A DNA stretch of 64,000 bases. Source: UBA4582 sp964228885. Its GTDB lineage: Bacteria > Pseudomonadota > Gammaproteobacteria > Pseudomonadales > Azotimanducaceae. A program made the position numbers and the translations under genes. The stretch lies in the NCBI GenBank assembly GCA_964228885.1, contig CAXRCG010000203.1:1-64000 (forward strand). The letters are read 5' to 3'. The notes beneath the pieces were generated by a model that worked only from the letters and a program-made list of their open reading frames with translations, was not told the origin of the DNA and searched no databases. Below are positions 56,188 to 64,000 of this stretch, in pieces; position 1 is the first letter of the stretch, and each line of letters opens with the position of its first letter.

Positions 56188-56868
56188 ATGACACACCCAC
56201 AGTTAGCGCTGAGCAATGATGAGCTTCTGAGCACCACACGTGCCGTGCGAAAACGACTGGACTTTGATCGCCCAGTGCCGATGGACGTCTTAGAAGAGTG
56301 CATGAACATCGCTGTTCAAGCACCTACAGGCTCAAACGCACAAGGTTGGCAATTCATGTTCGTCACTGATCAGAGAAAAAAAGATCGCATCGCTGAGATC
56401 TATGCTCAGGTTTGGGAAATCTATAAAACCATGCCCGTGGCCATTCATCATCTACATAAGGACAGCGGCGATCAATCACTGGTCTCTAGCCAAGAGAGGT
56501 CGACATCTTCCGCGGAATATTTGGCGGCTAACATGGCCAAGGCCCCAGCGTTACTTATTCCGTGCATTGCAGGTCGTATTGAATCAGCGGAGATTGGTGG
56601 CGGAGGAAATTTTGCGCAGGCCGCGACCTACGGTTCGATTATCCCCGCTGCTTGGAGCTTCATGCTTGCCGCGCGAGCACGCGGCCTCGGCACCGCCTGG
56701 ACGACATTGCATCTAATGCATGAAGAAGAAGTTGCGAATCTACTAGGCATTCCCTACGCTGATTATACGCAAGTTGCTTTGATACCCATCGCCTACACAA
56801 AGGGCACTGAATTCAAACCAGCATACCGCCCGCCCTTAAACACCGTTATGCATGTCGACCAATGGTAA
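56188..56868 (+). CDS. Nitroreductase family flavoprotein (second copy)
   Basis: A 226-residue FMN enzyme. It has TTRAVRKRLDFDRPVP (about residues 12-27) and APTGSNAQGWQFMFV for flavin binding, and the helix AAWSFMLAARARGLGTAWT. It is only distantly related to the copy at 5.2 kb. GAGAGG precedes the ATG. Members of this branch may reduce nitro groups or act as dehydrogenases of unsaturated compounds. The substrate is unknown. Confidence 0.9.
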   Translation: MTHPQLALSNDELLSTTRAVRKRLDFDRPVPMDVLEECMNIAVQAPTGSNAQGWQFMFVTDQRKKDRIAEIYAQVWEIYKTMPVAIHHLHKDSGDQSLVSSQERSTSSAEYLAANMAKAPALLIPCIAGRIESAEIGGGGNFAQAATYGSIIPAAWSFMLAARARGLGTAWTTLHLMHEEEVANLLGIPYADYTQVALIPIAYTKGTEFKPAYRPPLNTVMHVDQW

Positions 56869-57183
56869 TCAGCTAGCGATCACACATCATCAGTAGTGTT
56901 GAGATAAAGGATCACCTTCGAGAGCTCTTAGGTGGTCCTGATCCAACTGCCTGACGCTGATGCCAATGTGAGTTAACCGACCTAATGCCGCAACTCATCC
57001 ATTTCCTAACGCTATTTGCCTGGCTCCCCGATTGCGCCCTCGCTTTCTCTGCAGACCAGCGCCAATGATGACTGCACATCATTAGCGACCAGGCACTGTT
57101 AGACCAAAAACCAAACTGTGCACCTTTGCCTTTTGGTTAGTTATGTTGTCTACTACGAAGTGAGCACAGAACGCAGTTTCGCT
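56869..57183. other. Intergenic region without a recognised gene
   Basis: About 315 bases between the nitroreductase gene and the DUF1295 gene. A GTG at 57118 would extend the latter by 22 residues, but no ribosome site supports it. No terminator with a T-run is seen. Confidence 0.35.
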
Positions 57184-58047
57184 ATGATTAAAGCCTATAT
57201 TATTGTCATTACAAGTTACTTAATAGCACTCGCCGCAGCATGGGTAACGCTTCAATTTGTTAACGAATATCATCTGATGGTTCAGGTACTGATCGCCGAC
57301 GTGGTTGCGACCGTTGTCATATTTGCCTTCAGTGTCGCGTACAACAATTCCAGCTTTTACGACGCCTATTGGAGTGTTATTCCGATGGTGATTGTCGGCT
57401 ACCTGATCAGCCTGCAAAGTGATGCGGATGTGATTCGCCAGTTGATGCTGGCATTAGTGATTCTACTCTGGGGCTTCAGGCTAACCATCAACTGGGCATA
57501 CACCTGGAGTGGTCTCAATCACGTGGATTGGCGCTATGTGAATTTACAGGCCAAAGCCGGCATACTTTGGTGGCCACTGAGTTTTACCGGCGTTCACCTT
57601 TACCCCACGTTGCTGGTTTTTCTGGGCTGCATTCCGATGTACCACGCCCTTGTTATCGGCACTCAACCGATTAACGGGTTCGACTATCTAGCACTGGCTA
57701 TCGGCCTGACATCTGTTTGGCTCGAGTTCCAATCTGATCGTGAACTACACCGTTTTCGCCAGCTTCGACGCAGCCGAACTGAAGTGTTAGATACCGGCCT
57801 ATGGTCTTTATGCCGCCATCCAAATTACCTCGGCGAAATCGGTGTTTGGGTCGCTGTGCTGTTGTTCGGTTATGCCGCGGTAGGCTATGCCGACTATTGG
57901 ATGCTTTCAGGTTCTATCGCTATGATTCTTCTGTTTACCTTTGTCTCGATTCCAATGATCGAAAAGAAATTGCTCGAAGATAAACCGGGCTATGTCGACT
58001 ACAAAGCAAGGTCGTTCTCACTGATTCCCCTGTCTAGACTTCGTTGA
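57184..58047 (+). CDS. DUF1295 / steroid 5-alpha-reductase-like membrane protein
   Basis: A 287-residue membrane protein with about seven helices. The C-terminal NADPH-binding-type motif is clear: GLWSLCRHPNYLGEIGVWVAV (about residues 205-225) followed by PMIEKKLLEDKPGYVDYKARSF. Earlier, WGFRLTINWAYTW is typical of DUF1295. The family resembles steroid 5-alpha reductases and isoprenylcysteine methyltransferases; function in bacteria is poorly known. I start at ATG 57184. It is a single gene. Confidence 0.87.
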   Translation: MIKAYIIVITSYLIALAAAWVTLQFVNEYHLMVQVLIADVVATVVIFAFSVAYNNSSFYDAYWSVIPMVIVGYLISLQSDADVIRQLMLALVILLWGFRLTINWAYTWSGLNHVDWRYVNLQAKAGILWWPLSFTGVHLYPTLLVFLGCIPMYHALVIGTQPINGFDYLALAIGLTSVWLEFQSDRELHRFRQLRRSRTEVLDTGLWSLCRHPNYLGEIGVWVAVLLFGYAAVGYADYWMLSGSIAMILLFTFVSIPMIEKKLLEDKPGYVDYKARSFSLIPLSRLR

Positions 58048-58199
58048 CTCCAGCGCGCCTTCCGCGTACGCCGAACCAAAAATTATCCGCGTCATTCGCT
58101 TCAACATCCATGTCTTATTGCCTGCCGGACCGCTTTTACAGGAGACGCACCTTCACCAATTGGCCTTAAGCGCATATCTATCTTCGAGCGACGCCTCGC

Positions 58200-58496
58200 C
58201 TAGCTGATCAGGGTTGCCCATTCCTCGGGGGAAATTAATGCCGAAGACTCAATTTCTGCCATTTGTGCTGCCGTCAGGCGGGCGACCACCTTCATCGAAC
58301 AATCAACGTCCGGGTAAGTGATGATATTAACAAAGGCATTAAAACCAACAGCCCAGCCACCAGCGACAATGGTACCACCGGCTTCACTAATCACAGCTTG
58401 CTGCTTTTCTTGCATTGCTAGCCATTCTTCCGAGCCGGGTTCTACACCATCCCAGGCCTTGCCGGGTCTTGTCATCGATACGGATGTGTAACTCAT
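58200..58496 (-). CDS. Hypothetical 98-residue protein, possible dimeric ferredoxin-like fold
   Basis: The family is not recognised. The pattern of strands and helices (LAMQEKQQAVISEAGG, then GGWAVGFNAFVNIITYPD, then MKVVARLTAAQMAEIE) suggests a small alpha-beta-barrel protein like ABM or YCII proteins. AGGAG before ATG 58496 fixes the start. It diverges from the Fur-controlled operon. Confidence 0.7.
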   Translation of the reverse strand: MSYTSVSMTRPGKAWDGVEPGSEEWLAMQEKQQAVISEAGGTIVAGGWAVGFNAFVNIITYPDVDCSMKVVARLTAAQMAEIESSALISPEEWATLIS

Positions 58497-58807
58497 TGTT
58501 TCGCTCCTCATAAACATTATGGAAACAGCAGTTTGATCCTGGAAAGTGGGCGCATCAATTATAGTTCGATTTTGGTTTATTCGGATCGAGAAAAATTAAT
58601 CTCGCCGTACGCGGAAAAAGCACGGCTCAACAAGGGGAAACGACAGAAAGTCCTGGCGTGCCATTGATATCTCTCGCTTGTTAATGCCCTGACCAAACTT
58701 TTAAACATCTTGAGCAAGATTTGTAGATCATCCTTTTTTATTGCAAATGAGAATCATTCTTATTAATATCTCTACCTGCAATTTCGTAATTTATTCGGGA
58801 TAAGTAA
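58497..58807. other. Intergenic region with divergent promoters and a Fur box
   Basis: It is 311 bases between the hypothetical gene and the siderophore-interacting protein gene. The Fur-like box at 58744-58762 is its main feature; no gene is supported. Confidence 0.4.
58744..58762 (+). promoter_or_regulatory. Fur box of the siderophore-interacting protein operon
   Basis: CAAATGAGAATCATTCTTA matches the Fur consensus with the core AATGA-x-AATCATT intact, 46-64 bases before the start of a siderophore-interacting protein gene. Site and gene function agree, so iron repression through Fur is likely. Confidence 0.75.
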
Positions 58808-59545
58808 ATGGCAAAAACAGTAAGGCAGGTATCGGTTGGGAAAAAGCAAGCGTTAACGCCAAACATGACAAGAATGGTTCTAGAGGGCGCCTCGCTTTCA
58901 GATTTTCCGGCAGGGTTCGAGGGTGGTTACATTAAGTTAGTTCTGCCTGACGCTGGAAAACCGGCCGTTCGCTCATACACAGTTCGTTCATTTGACCCGT
59001 CAACGCCTCAACTCACGATTGATATGGTCGCTCACGGTGATACTGGACCGGCAGCCACCTGGGCGAACCGGGTCACCCAAGGTGCCAGCGTTGAAATTAC
59101 AGGACCAGGTGCCTGCCAACCTATCAACGCTCACGCTGACTGGTTTCTTCTGGCTGGAGACATGAGCGCACTGCCGGCAATCAGTGTCAATGTCTCGCGA
59201 CTGCCGCAGGACGCGGTTGGAGATGTTGTGCTGGAGGTTATCTCAGCTGAAGACCAGCTAGAGCTAAACTTTCCTCCTGGCCTCAACGTCCATTGGGTCA
59301 TCAATCCAGACCCAGAAGCACCTAACTCGGTACTCGAGGATACCGTCATGGCAATACCCTGGCGCGACGGAAACGTCTCGGTATGGGTTGCGGGTGAGTT
59401 TTCGGCGTCACGGACATTGCGCCAGTACTTTCGACACGACCGCAATATCGAGAAAGGCAGTATGTATGTCAGCTGCTACTGGAAAATTGGTGAAACAGAC
59501 GAGGGCATGAAAGCAGCAAAGCGTGCTGATGTGGAACCATGGTAA
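58808..59545 (+). CDS. Siderophore-interacting protein (FAD-dependent ferric reductase)
   Basis: A 245-residue flavoprotein of the SIP/ViuB family, which reduces Fe(III)-siderophores in the cytosol. The FAD motif RSYTVRSFDPSTPQLTID is near residue 57, followed by HGDTGPAATWANRV and GPGACQPI. The C-terminal part has WVAGEFSASRTLRQYF and SCYWKIGETDEGM. A Fur box lies upstream and the stop lies close to the next gene, so it heads an iron-regulated operon. Confidence 0.93.
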   Translation: MAKTVRQVSVGKKQALTPNMTRMVLEGASLSDFPAGFEGGYIKLVLPDAGKPAVRSYTVRSFDPSTPQLTIDMVAHGDTGPAATWANRVTQGASVEITGPGACQPINAHADWFLLAGDMSALPAISVNVSRLPQDAVGDVVLEVISAEDQLELNFPPGLNVHWVINPDPEAPNSVLEDTVMAIPWRDGNVSVWVAGEFSASRTLRQYFRHDRNIEKGSMYVSCYWKIGETDEGMKAAKRADVEPW

Positions 59546-59565
59546 CTGACAGTAGAGAGCTGGGT

Positions 59566-60132
59566 ATGAGCAGAATAGACAAATTGCGGGAAGAACTCGG
59601 TGGCGCGCACCCCGCTGCGGCAAACAAGATTAGAGACGTCATCGAGCCTTACATCAAAGCATTCATCGAAAACAGTCCGTTTGCTGTCATGGCCAGCAGC
59701 AATGCTACGGGTGATTGTGACGCCTCACCCAAGGGTGGCAAACCCGGCTTTATCAAAGTTCTGGACGAGAAAACACTGCTAATTCCCGACATCGGCGGTA
59801 ACCGCCTGTTCCAGAGCTTCCAGAACTTTGAGTCGAATCCCAAAGCTGGATTCATCTTTATGATTCCAGGTATCTCAGTGACTGCTCGCGTGAATGGCAC
59901 AATTTCTGTCATCGATGAAGCGGAAATGGAACATCGAAATATCGCGCCTGAATTGAATCATCCTGATGACAATGCCAACCTGATTCAAGGCATGTTGCTC
60001 AACGTCGATGAATCCTATTTTCATTGCCCGAGGTCGATGCAATTCGCCGACCTCTGGGATACAGCTACCATCATCACGAATGCCGATAAGTCGCTCAAAG
60101 ATCTAATGGCCAAAACCAAGGACGCCAACTAA
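59566..60132 (+). CDS. Pyridoxamine 5'-phosphate oxidase family protein
   Basis: A 188-residue split-barrel flavoprotein. NSPFAVMASSNATGDCDASPKGG (residues about 38-60, split-barrel strands 1-2) and IGGNRLFQSFQNFESNPKAG are typical of the MSMEG_1061-like PPOX group. These may bind FMN or heme. GAGAG precedes ATG 59566; an in-frame ATG at 59539 overlaps the upstream stop and is the alternative. It is the second gene of the Fur-linked operon. A role in iron or heme handling is inferred from context. Confidence 0.88.
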   Translation: MSRIDKLREELGGAHPAAANKIRDVIEPYIKAFIENSPFAVMASSNATGDCDASPKGGKPGFIKVLDEKTLLIPDIGGNRLFQSFQNFESNPKAGFIFMIPGISVTARVNGTISVIDEAEMEHRNIAPELNHPDDNANLIQGMLLNVDESYFHCPRSMQFADLWDTATIITNADKSLKDLMAKTKDAN

Positions 60133-60341
60133 TGCCCTGTCGAATAAAAACACTCGCAAAATCCCCTGCAACTTCCGTCACTTACTGCGAAGACTGCAAA
60201 TGTTATCACCTTCGTATCGGGCCGGTTACCTGCCGCCTTGAAGAACACATGTTACAGCAAGTTGTAGAGACCTTGTCCACGTTATCAGTACAGCCACAAA
60301 AAGAACCAGCCCAGCGACCCGCCGCTCTGGTTCGCCACTAA
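60132..60341 (+). CDS. Small Cys-containing protein of the Fur-linked operon
   Basis: A 69-residue protein whose ATG overlaps the preceding stop (TAATG), which supports its reality. It contains YCEDCKCYHLRIGPVTCRLEE, given here as CxxCxC, a His and a fourth Cys, enough to hold one metal ion or a small Fe-S or zinc site. The family is not recognised. As the last gene behind a siderophore reductase and a PPOX protein it may act in iron handling. Confidence 0.7.
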   Translation: MPCRIKTLAKSPATSVTYCEDCKCYHLRIGPVTCRLEEHMLQQVVETLSTLSVQPQKEPAQRPAALVRH

Positions 60342-60402
60342 CCTCTTATGGAACAAGCCTTAAATAATGCACTTATGGGGGCGAACCTATTAAGATCACA
60401 AG

Positions 60403-61653
60403 TTAAAATTTAAAGGCTGAGTCAATCTGGATTCTGTTGTAGTCAGCTTCGGTGCCGAAAGACAAATTAGTCTCGTTAATAAAATAAGTCAGCGAGAACT
60501 TCCAGGCTTTGTTCATCGCTATCGCGCCTTTCAGAATGTGACCATTGGAATCTGTGCCGCCACCGCCGAAGTCACTACCGGTAATCAAGCCAAATACTGA
60601 GTCAGCTTCCCTATCCTCATATCTATAATCAAACTCCCAGGTGCCACGCCCAGATGCTTTGCCATATTTAAATCCGCCGGACCATGCTGTATCCAATCTA
60701 TCGACTTCCGTATTGTTCAGGTATTCGGCGTAAAGACTAAAAGGTCTGTCTAGTATTGTTGTACTCCAGTCTCCAAACACCTGAATTTCCGAGAAGTCAT
60801 TGTCATATAGGCAACCACTCACAGCCACGGGATCAGCGCAAGTAAAAGTATTACCGGCAAAGTCATCTTCATCACCATAGAAAGTGCTACGACCCTGCGT
60901 TCCAAATTGGTAATACCCCAGTCCTGCAGTAAGCTTACCCCCTCCCAGCTCTGCGCTATAGCCCCCCTGCACACCGTAGGAGAATCGGTGGTTGCTTCTC
61001 CTAGTATCACTTTCCAGCCAGTAAAGTGCCGCGGTAAGGAATCCTGAACCATTGTTCCAAGCGAAAGCTAAACCTTCCGGATTGTAGTCTCCATCAAAAA
61101 TTAACTCGCTTCCATGAGGCTTATAAAACACGTTTTTGAACTTACCGCCGGTAATCGCAACATTCTCGGAAGCTCGCCATTTGAAATATGCCAGATCCAA
61201 CCGCGCGTCCTTGGTTGCACTACCACCACCGAGGGATTGATTGGTTGAAACAGGATCATCATTTCCACTCGCGATACCAATGCCTACTTCAACATTATCT
61301 TTGAGCTTTGCAACAATCGCAGCCCGCGCCCTGACCCGATTTCTTTCACGATCAGCCCTTCCATCCTGAGCAATTCCCTCATATCGGTAGCGCAGGTCGC
61401 CTTTTACCCGGATTCTGTCTGACCAATTGCTTTGGCCCTTTTTATCTACGGCAGCCATGGCCTCTACCACCTTACTGTGCTTGGCCGACTGTGTGCGCAA
61501 TGCTTTATTCTCGGCCTCAAGCGCATTTACACGCTCCATCAAAGACGCGAGGCCGGCTTTCATCTCAGCAAACTCGCGGTCCGAGACCTCAGCCTGAGCA
61601 CCAGTGCTAAGTGAAAGCGCAATAGCGATTAGCCAAAGTCTTGCTTTGATCAT
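60403..61653 (-). CDS. Putative outer-membrane porin
   Basis: A 416-residue beta-barrel protein. It starts with a signal peptide (LWLIAIALSLSTGAQA), followed by a short coiled coil (MKAGLASLMERVNALEAENK, about residues 31-50). Alternating strands such as IRVKGDLRYRYEGIAQ, RVRARAAIVAKLKDNVEVGIG and FEFDYRYED-like segments continue to the end, and the last residue is Phe, as in porins. It resembles the large putative porin family of gammaproteobacteria. AGAGGAAAT precedes the ATG. The solute is unknown. Confidence 0.88.
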   Translation of the reverse strand: MIKARLWLIAIALSLSTGAQAEVSDREFAEMKAGLASLMERVNALEAENKALRTQSAKHSKVVEAMAAVDKKGQSNWSDRIRVKGDLRYRYEGIAQDGRADRERNRVRARAAIVAKLKDNVEVGIGIASGNDDPVSTNQSLGGGSATKDARLDLAYFKWRASENVAITGGKFKNVFYKPHGSELIFDGDYNPEGLAFAWNNGSGFLTAALYWLESDTRRSNHRFSYGVQGGYSAELGGGKLTAGLGYYQFGTQGRSTFYGDEDDFAGNTFTCADPVAVSGCLYDNDFSEIQVFGDWSTTILDRPFSLYAEYLNNTEVDRLDTAWSGGFKYGKASGRGTWEFDYRYEDREADSVFGLITGSDFGGGGTDSNGHILKGAIAMNKAWKFSLTYFINETNLSFGTEADYNRIQIDSAFKF

Positions 61654-62042
61654 AATTTCCTCTTTGGTTTTACTGTGAAATTCAACTCACAGGTTGGGTA
61701 ATAATATGTAGGTAACTTAAAGATGCATTAACGATACATAAGCAACGTAAAGATTGCATAAAGATCGAGAAATTCCATGTCGCGCAATTGATACCTACAA
61801 GCATACTGAATAGCGTCAGCATTTTTAAAACTTTGAGACCAACAATGTGAGATCTCAGAGTCACGGCGTCACCCTCTCTGAGCGCCGTCCAATGTTTTAA
61901 CTGCTGATCATCAGCAATCACCATACATGCCCATTCTTGAGAACATGAGGTTTATTTCCCTTATCTTCTAAAGCGTGTGAACATAACATTCGAGTCGAAA
62001 ATGCATTTAACCCAGTGGATTACAAGTGAGGAGTATCATCTG
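61654..62042. other. Intergenic region holding repeat copy A
   Basis: It lies between the divergent porin and Rid genes. Its right half holds the duplicated ORF-tail/hairpin element (61896-61969). The remainder must contain the porin promoter. No gene is supported. Confidence 0.4.
61896..61969 (-). repeat. Duplicated ORF-tail and hairpin element, copy A
   Basis: These 74 bases match 62601-62674 at about 62 positions (84 percent). Read on the minus strand both encode the tail EDKGNKPH-xx-KNGHV-x and a stop, followed by the hairpin TGCTGA/TCAGCA. In copy A only a 23-codon frame starting at 61989 reaches this tail. Four of the substitutions within the coding part are silent. Confidence 0.6.
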
Positions 62043-62588
62043 ATGATTGGCAAGCGAATTTTATTGATCGTACTACCGTTGTTGAGCCCGTTATTGCAGG
62101 CGGCAGACATCAAACCCGAGGTTCAAGTTTTACCAGAAGCAAAGTTAATTTCACTCAAGATCGAACTGCCAGCTTTGGCAGAACCTATCGGTAATTATGT
62201 GCCTGCGGTACGTTCAGGTGATCTTGTTTTTCTGTCCGGTACCGGACCGATACTTCCAGACGGCACAGTAGTCACCGGACGATTAGGCGATAACATCTCG
62301 ATTGAAGCCGGTTATGCGGCGGCTAGACTTACAGCCATACAACACTTGGCGATGTTGAAAACATCAATTGGTAGTTTGAATAAAGTAAAGCGCATTGTTC
62401 GCGTTTTCGGCATGGTCAATTCAGATCCAAGTTTTACCGAGCAGCCCAAGGTGATCAATGGCTACAGCGATTTAATGGTCGAGGTGTTCGGAGAAAAGGG
62501 CAAGCACGCTCGGTCAGCTGTAGGCATGGCAAGCCTTCCGATGGGTATACCTGTCGAAATAGAAGCCATCGTCGAAGTAGAACACTAA
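62043..62588 (+). CDS. Exported RidA family protein with catalytic Arg
   Basis: A 181-residue protein with an N-terminal signal peptide (MIGKRILLIVLPLLSPLLQA) and a RidA-type domain. The domain shows RSGDLVFLSGTGPILPDGTV, ARLTAIQHLAMLKTSIG and the active-site region HARSAVGMASLPMGIPVEIEA, which keeps the Arg and Glu needed for imine hydrolysis. AGGAG ten bases upstream sets ATG 62043. It faces an amine oxidase gene across a small ORF, and enzymes of that type make imines, its expected substrate. Periplasmic location is inferred. Confidence 0.88.
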   Translation: MIGKRILLIVLPLLSPLLQAADIKPEVQVLPEAKLISLKIELPALAEPIGNYVPAVRSGDLVFLSGTGPILPDGTVVTGRLGDNISIEAGYAAARLTAIQHLAMLKTSIGSLNKVKRIVRVFGMVNSDPSFTEQPKVINGYSDLMVEVFGEKGKHARSAVGMASLPMGIPVEIEAIVEVEH

Positions 62589-62600
62589 GGACCTCAGTTA

Positions 62601-62674
62601 TTTAATCGCTGATCATCAGCAATCACCGTACATGCCCGTTTTTAGGCATATGTGGTTTATTCCCCTTATCTTCC
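62601..62674 (-). repeat. Duplicated ORF-tail and hairpin element, copy B
   Basis: This is the second copy of the 74-base element, see copy A. Here it covers the last 17 codons and hairpin of a complete 44-codon ORF behind the amine oxidase gene. Confidence 0.6.
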
Positions 62675-62757
62675 GAGAAGATTGCGCCTTGGTTACGATG
62701 GTTAGGTAGCACGGATTCACCCGAGTCATCGCTTTCTTGGATAAGAAGTGTATTCAT
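62623..62757 (-). CDS. 44-residue small protein behind amine oxidase
   Basis: A short ORF beginning MNTLLIQESDDSGESVLP with AAGGAAAG before its ATG. It starts 13 bases beyond the amine oxidase stop, so it is in the same operon. The tail EDKGNKPHMPKNGHVR is duplicated at 61.9 kb. The content is polar, with no membrane helix or Cys. The family is not recognised; a peptide precursor or small regulatory protein are possible. Confidence 0.5.
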   Translation of the reverse strand: MNTLLIQESDDSGESVLPNHRNQGAIFSEDKGNKPHMPKNGHVR

Positions 62758-62770
62758 ACTACTTTCCTTT

Positions 62771-64000
62771 TTATGTCGGCATTTTGGCTGAGATTTGTTC
62801 TTCAACCGCTCGCCAACCGGCATCGATCGCCGCATCCAGATAGGCATAAGCTTCGGAGTCAGAGTTGGCGATGGAAATCCTGCCAAACTGTGCCCGCCCA
62901 ATTTCATGGGGAGCTTGCCCTTCGGCCCATTCCGGGTCGTCTAATGCCATGTATTCGTAGGCGTACCCATGAGGCCAGCGGTTCACCGTAATCGCGCGAA
63001 TGTCGGTTTCATGGTCGAAGCCATGCTTACCGAGCACCGCTTGAAGTTGATCTCGGATCTCTTGCTCATAAGTATTAAAGTTGGTCGCATATACTTTGTG
63101 GCGCGCCAGGCGGCAGAGTTCACGACTATTTTCAGTGCCAGAGGCCGTAATTTCCGGGATGCCTAGCAAGAACACTACCATGGGATCATCTGGACCGCGC
63201 GGCGGCTGGTGCCCACCAGTCGTTGTGGGGGGCGCCACCGTCATCACAACGTATGGGTCGTTTGGGCAACTCACACTGTTGACGCCAAGCTTCGACCAGG
63301 CATGCCCGTTCTTTAACAGGACGTTGACCCACACGAGTGGCACTTTAACGCCATAGTTCAGTGCTTCTTTTTGAGTCTCGGGCAAGTCCGGGCACAGATA
63401 CGGGATTGCAGCGTTGTAACAGGCCAGCACACAATGATCGCTGGTGACGCTCACAGCATTGCCGTCTTGAACATAGTCCACCGCGACACGCCTATTTGGT
63501 GTTTCTTGCACACCAACCACGGTGCTGTTGAGTCGCAAACGGACCGCTTGATCTTCTTGATCAAGCACACCGTAGTTGAATCGGCTGACTGCAATATTAT
63601 CGAAGCCATTCGCATCAGGCGCGACGGTGGGGATAAGCTTGTGCACTAAAAGCCTTGCCACTGACGCATTGCCATCTGGAAAGTACAGCGACGACTGATC
63701 TGGTGAAGCAATGGCTGCGACAAGTTTTTCCGTTATTTCGCTGAGCCAGCTCATTCCCTGTATGCCAGGGCAACCTAGGTAGAACGCCTCCATAACGCTC
63801 ACTCTCAGACCAGCCGCACCATAGATCAGCTTGGGAACGGGGTAGAAAATGGCGGCGGTTTCTTTAGCCAGGCCAACCCGATTGGTGAGAAACTCGATAT
63901 AACTAGCCGTCTCGACGTAGCTTTTTTTTTCGCTCAGTGACATGTTGCTGAGGTAGTCAACCTTACCACCGAGTAAATCGACCAACTTGTCCTGTTCCGC
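62771..64000 (-). CDS. Flavin-dependent amine oxidase (5'-truncated)
   Basis: A minus-strand frame running off the right edge; 409 residues are visible. The N-terminal FAD GxGxxG motif is off the window. Visible parts fit the flavin monoamine oxidase/FAD amine oxidoreductase family: VAVDYVQDGNAVSVTSDHCVLACYNAAIP (substrate-FAD domain) and the C-terminal FAD-binding end RISIANSDSEAYAYLDAAIDAGWRAVEE, quoted as two motifs. Such enzymes oxidise amines to imines and peroxide. It lies next to a small ORF and a RidA gene, which suits clearing of the imine product. Confidence 0.85.
   Translation of the reverse strand, partial: AEQDKLVDLLGGKVDYLSNMSLSEKKSYVETASYIEFLTNRVGLAKETAAIFYPVPKLIYGAAGLRVSVMEAFYLGCPGIQGMSWLSEITEKLVAAIASPDQSSLYFPDGNASVARLLVHKLIPTVAPDANGFDNIAVSRFNYGVLDQEDQAVRLRLNSTVVGVQETPNRRVAVDYVQDGNAVSVTSDHCVLACYNAAIPYLCPDLPETQKEALNYGVKVPLVWVNVLLKNGHAWSKLGVNSVSCPNDPYVVMTVAPPTTTGGHQPPRGPDDPMVVFLLGIPEITASGTENSRELCRLARHKVYATNFNTYEQEIRDQLQAVLGKHGFDHETDIRAITVNRWPHGYAYEYMALDDPEWAEGQAPHEIGRAQFGRISIANSDSEAYAYLDAAIDAGWRAVEEQISAKMPT

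Noticed and set aside
1..64000. tRNA, rRNA or CRISPR loci
   Set aside because: Reading the intergenic DNA showed no T-loop plus acceptor pattern, no rRNA-like conserved blocks and no regularly spaced repeats. A covariance-model scan would be needed to exclude small RNAs.

Overview
The window looks like a chromosomal segment of an aerobic, ubiquinone-using gammaproteobacterium, most likely a marine heterotroph. This rests on adjacent ubiG and coq7 genes, an Escherichia-like folE, nhaB, a Bcr/CflA-type exporter, Fur-box-like sites and a PEP-CTERM/VPAP-tailed protein. The taxonomic placement is inference; there is no rRNA gene. I saw no tRNA, CRISPR array, transposase or phage gene.

Layout. 1-4.5 kb: the 3' part of a molybdopterin oxidoreductase, a CYP153-type P450 and an overlapping TetR gene. 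4.5-9.5 kb: ABM-fold protein, nitroreductase, two MFS exporters and a glutathione S-transferase. 9.5-12.5 kb: a TetR gene divergent from a two-gene acyl-CoA dehydrogenase operon, with an operator-like inverted repeat between them. 12.7-19.1 kb: HAD phosphatase, epoxide hydrolase, S9 peptidase and Xaa-Pro aminopeptidase. 19.2-26.5 kb: SDR, an alkylsulfatase-like MBL protein with an altered metal motif, two phytanoyl-CoA dioxygenase-like proteins, a third acyl-CoA dehydrogenase, a GFA protein and a carotenoid oxygenase. 26.9-29.5 kb: ubiG-coq7 and folE. 29.9-37 kb: an M19 dipeptidase and many small or unknown membrane proteins, including a three-gene cluster of very short ones, plus MAPEG, GNAT, a PEP-CTERM lectin-like protein and a 476-residue orphan. 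37.5-42.5 kb: a Rieske oxygenase-CYP153 operon, an LLM flavoprotein and a second carotenoid oxygenase. 42.5-44 kb: an AT-richer stretch with orphan genes. 44-47.7 kb: a GPH transporter followed by a TetR-Rid-phytanoyl dioxygenase operon. 48-58.5 kb: TolB-propeller amidohydrolase, Rid protein, POT peptide transporter, nhaB, nitroreductase and a DUF1295 protein. 58.7-60.3 kb: an operon under a Fur-like box (siderophore-interacting flavoprotein, PPOX-family protein, small Cys protein). 60.4-64 kb: a porin, an exported Rid protein and the 3' part of a flavin amine oxidase with a 44-codon ORF behind it.

Theme. The region is dense in enzymes that activate or degrade hydrophobic carbon: two P450s, a Rieske oxygenase, three Fe/2-oxoglutarate-type oxygenases, two carotenoid/stilbene cleavage oxygenases, three acyl-CoA dehydrogenases, an epoxide hydrolase and an LLM flavoprotein. 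Efflux pumps and TetR switches accompany them. The likely job is uptake and oxidation of alkane-, terpenoid- or apocarotenoid-like compounds, but no single pathway can be assigned from sequence alone. The most unusual items are the microprotein cluster at 31.3-32.0 kb, the duplicated ORF-tail/hairpin element flanking the exported Rid gene near 62 kb, the Fur-box-like site before folE, and the MBL protein lacking its Asp-His metal pair.
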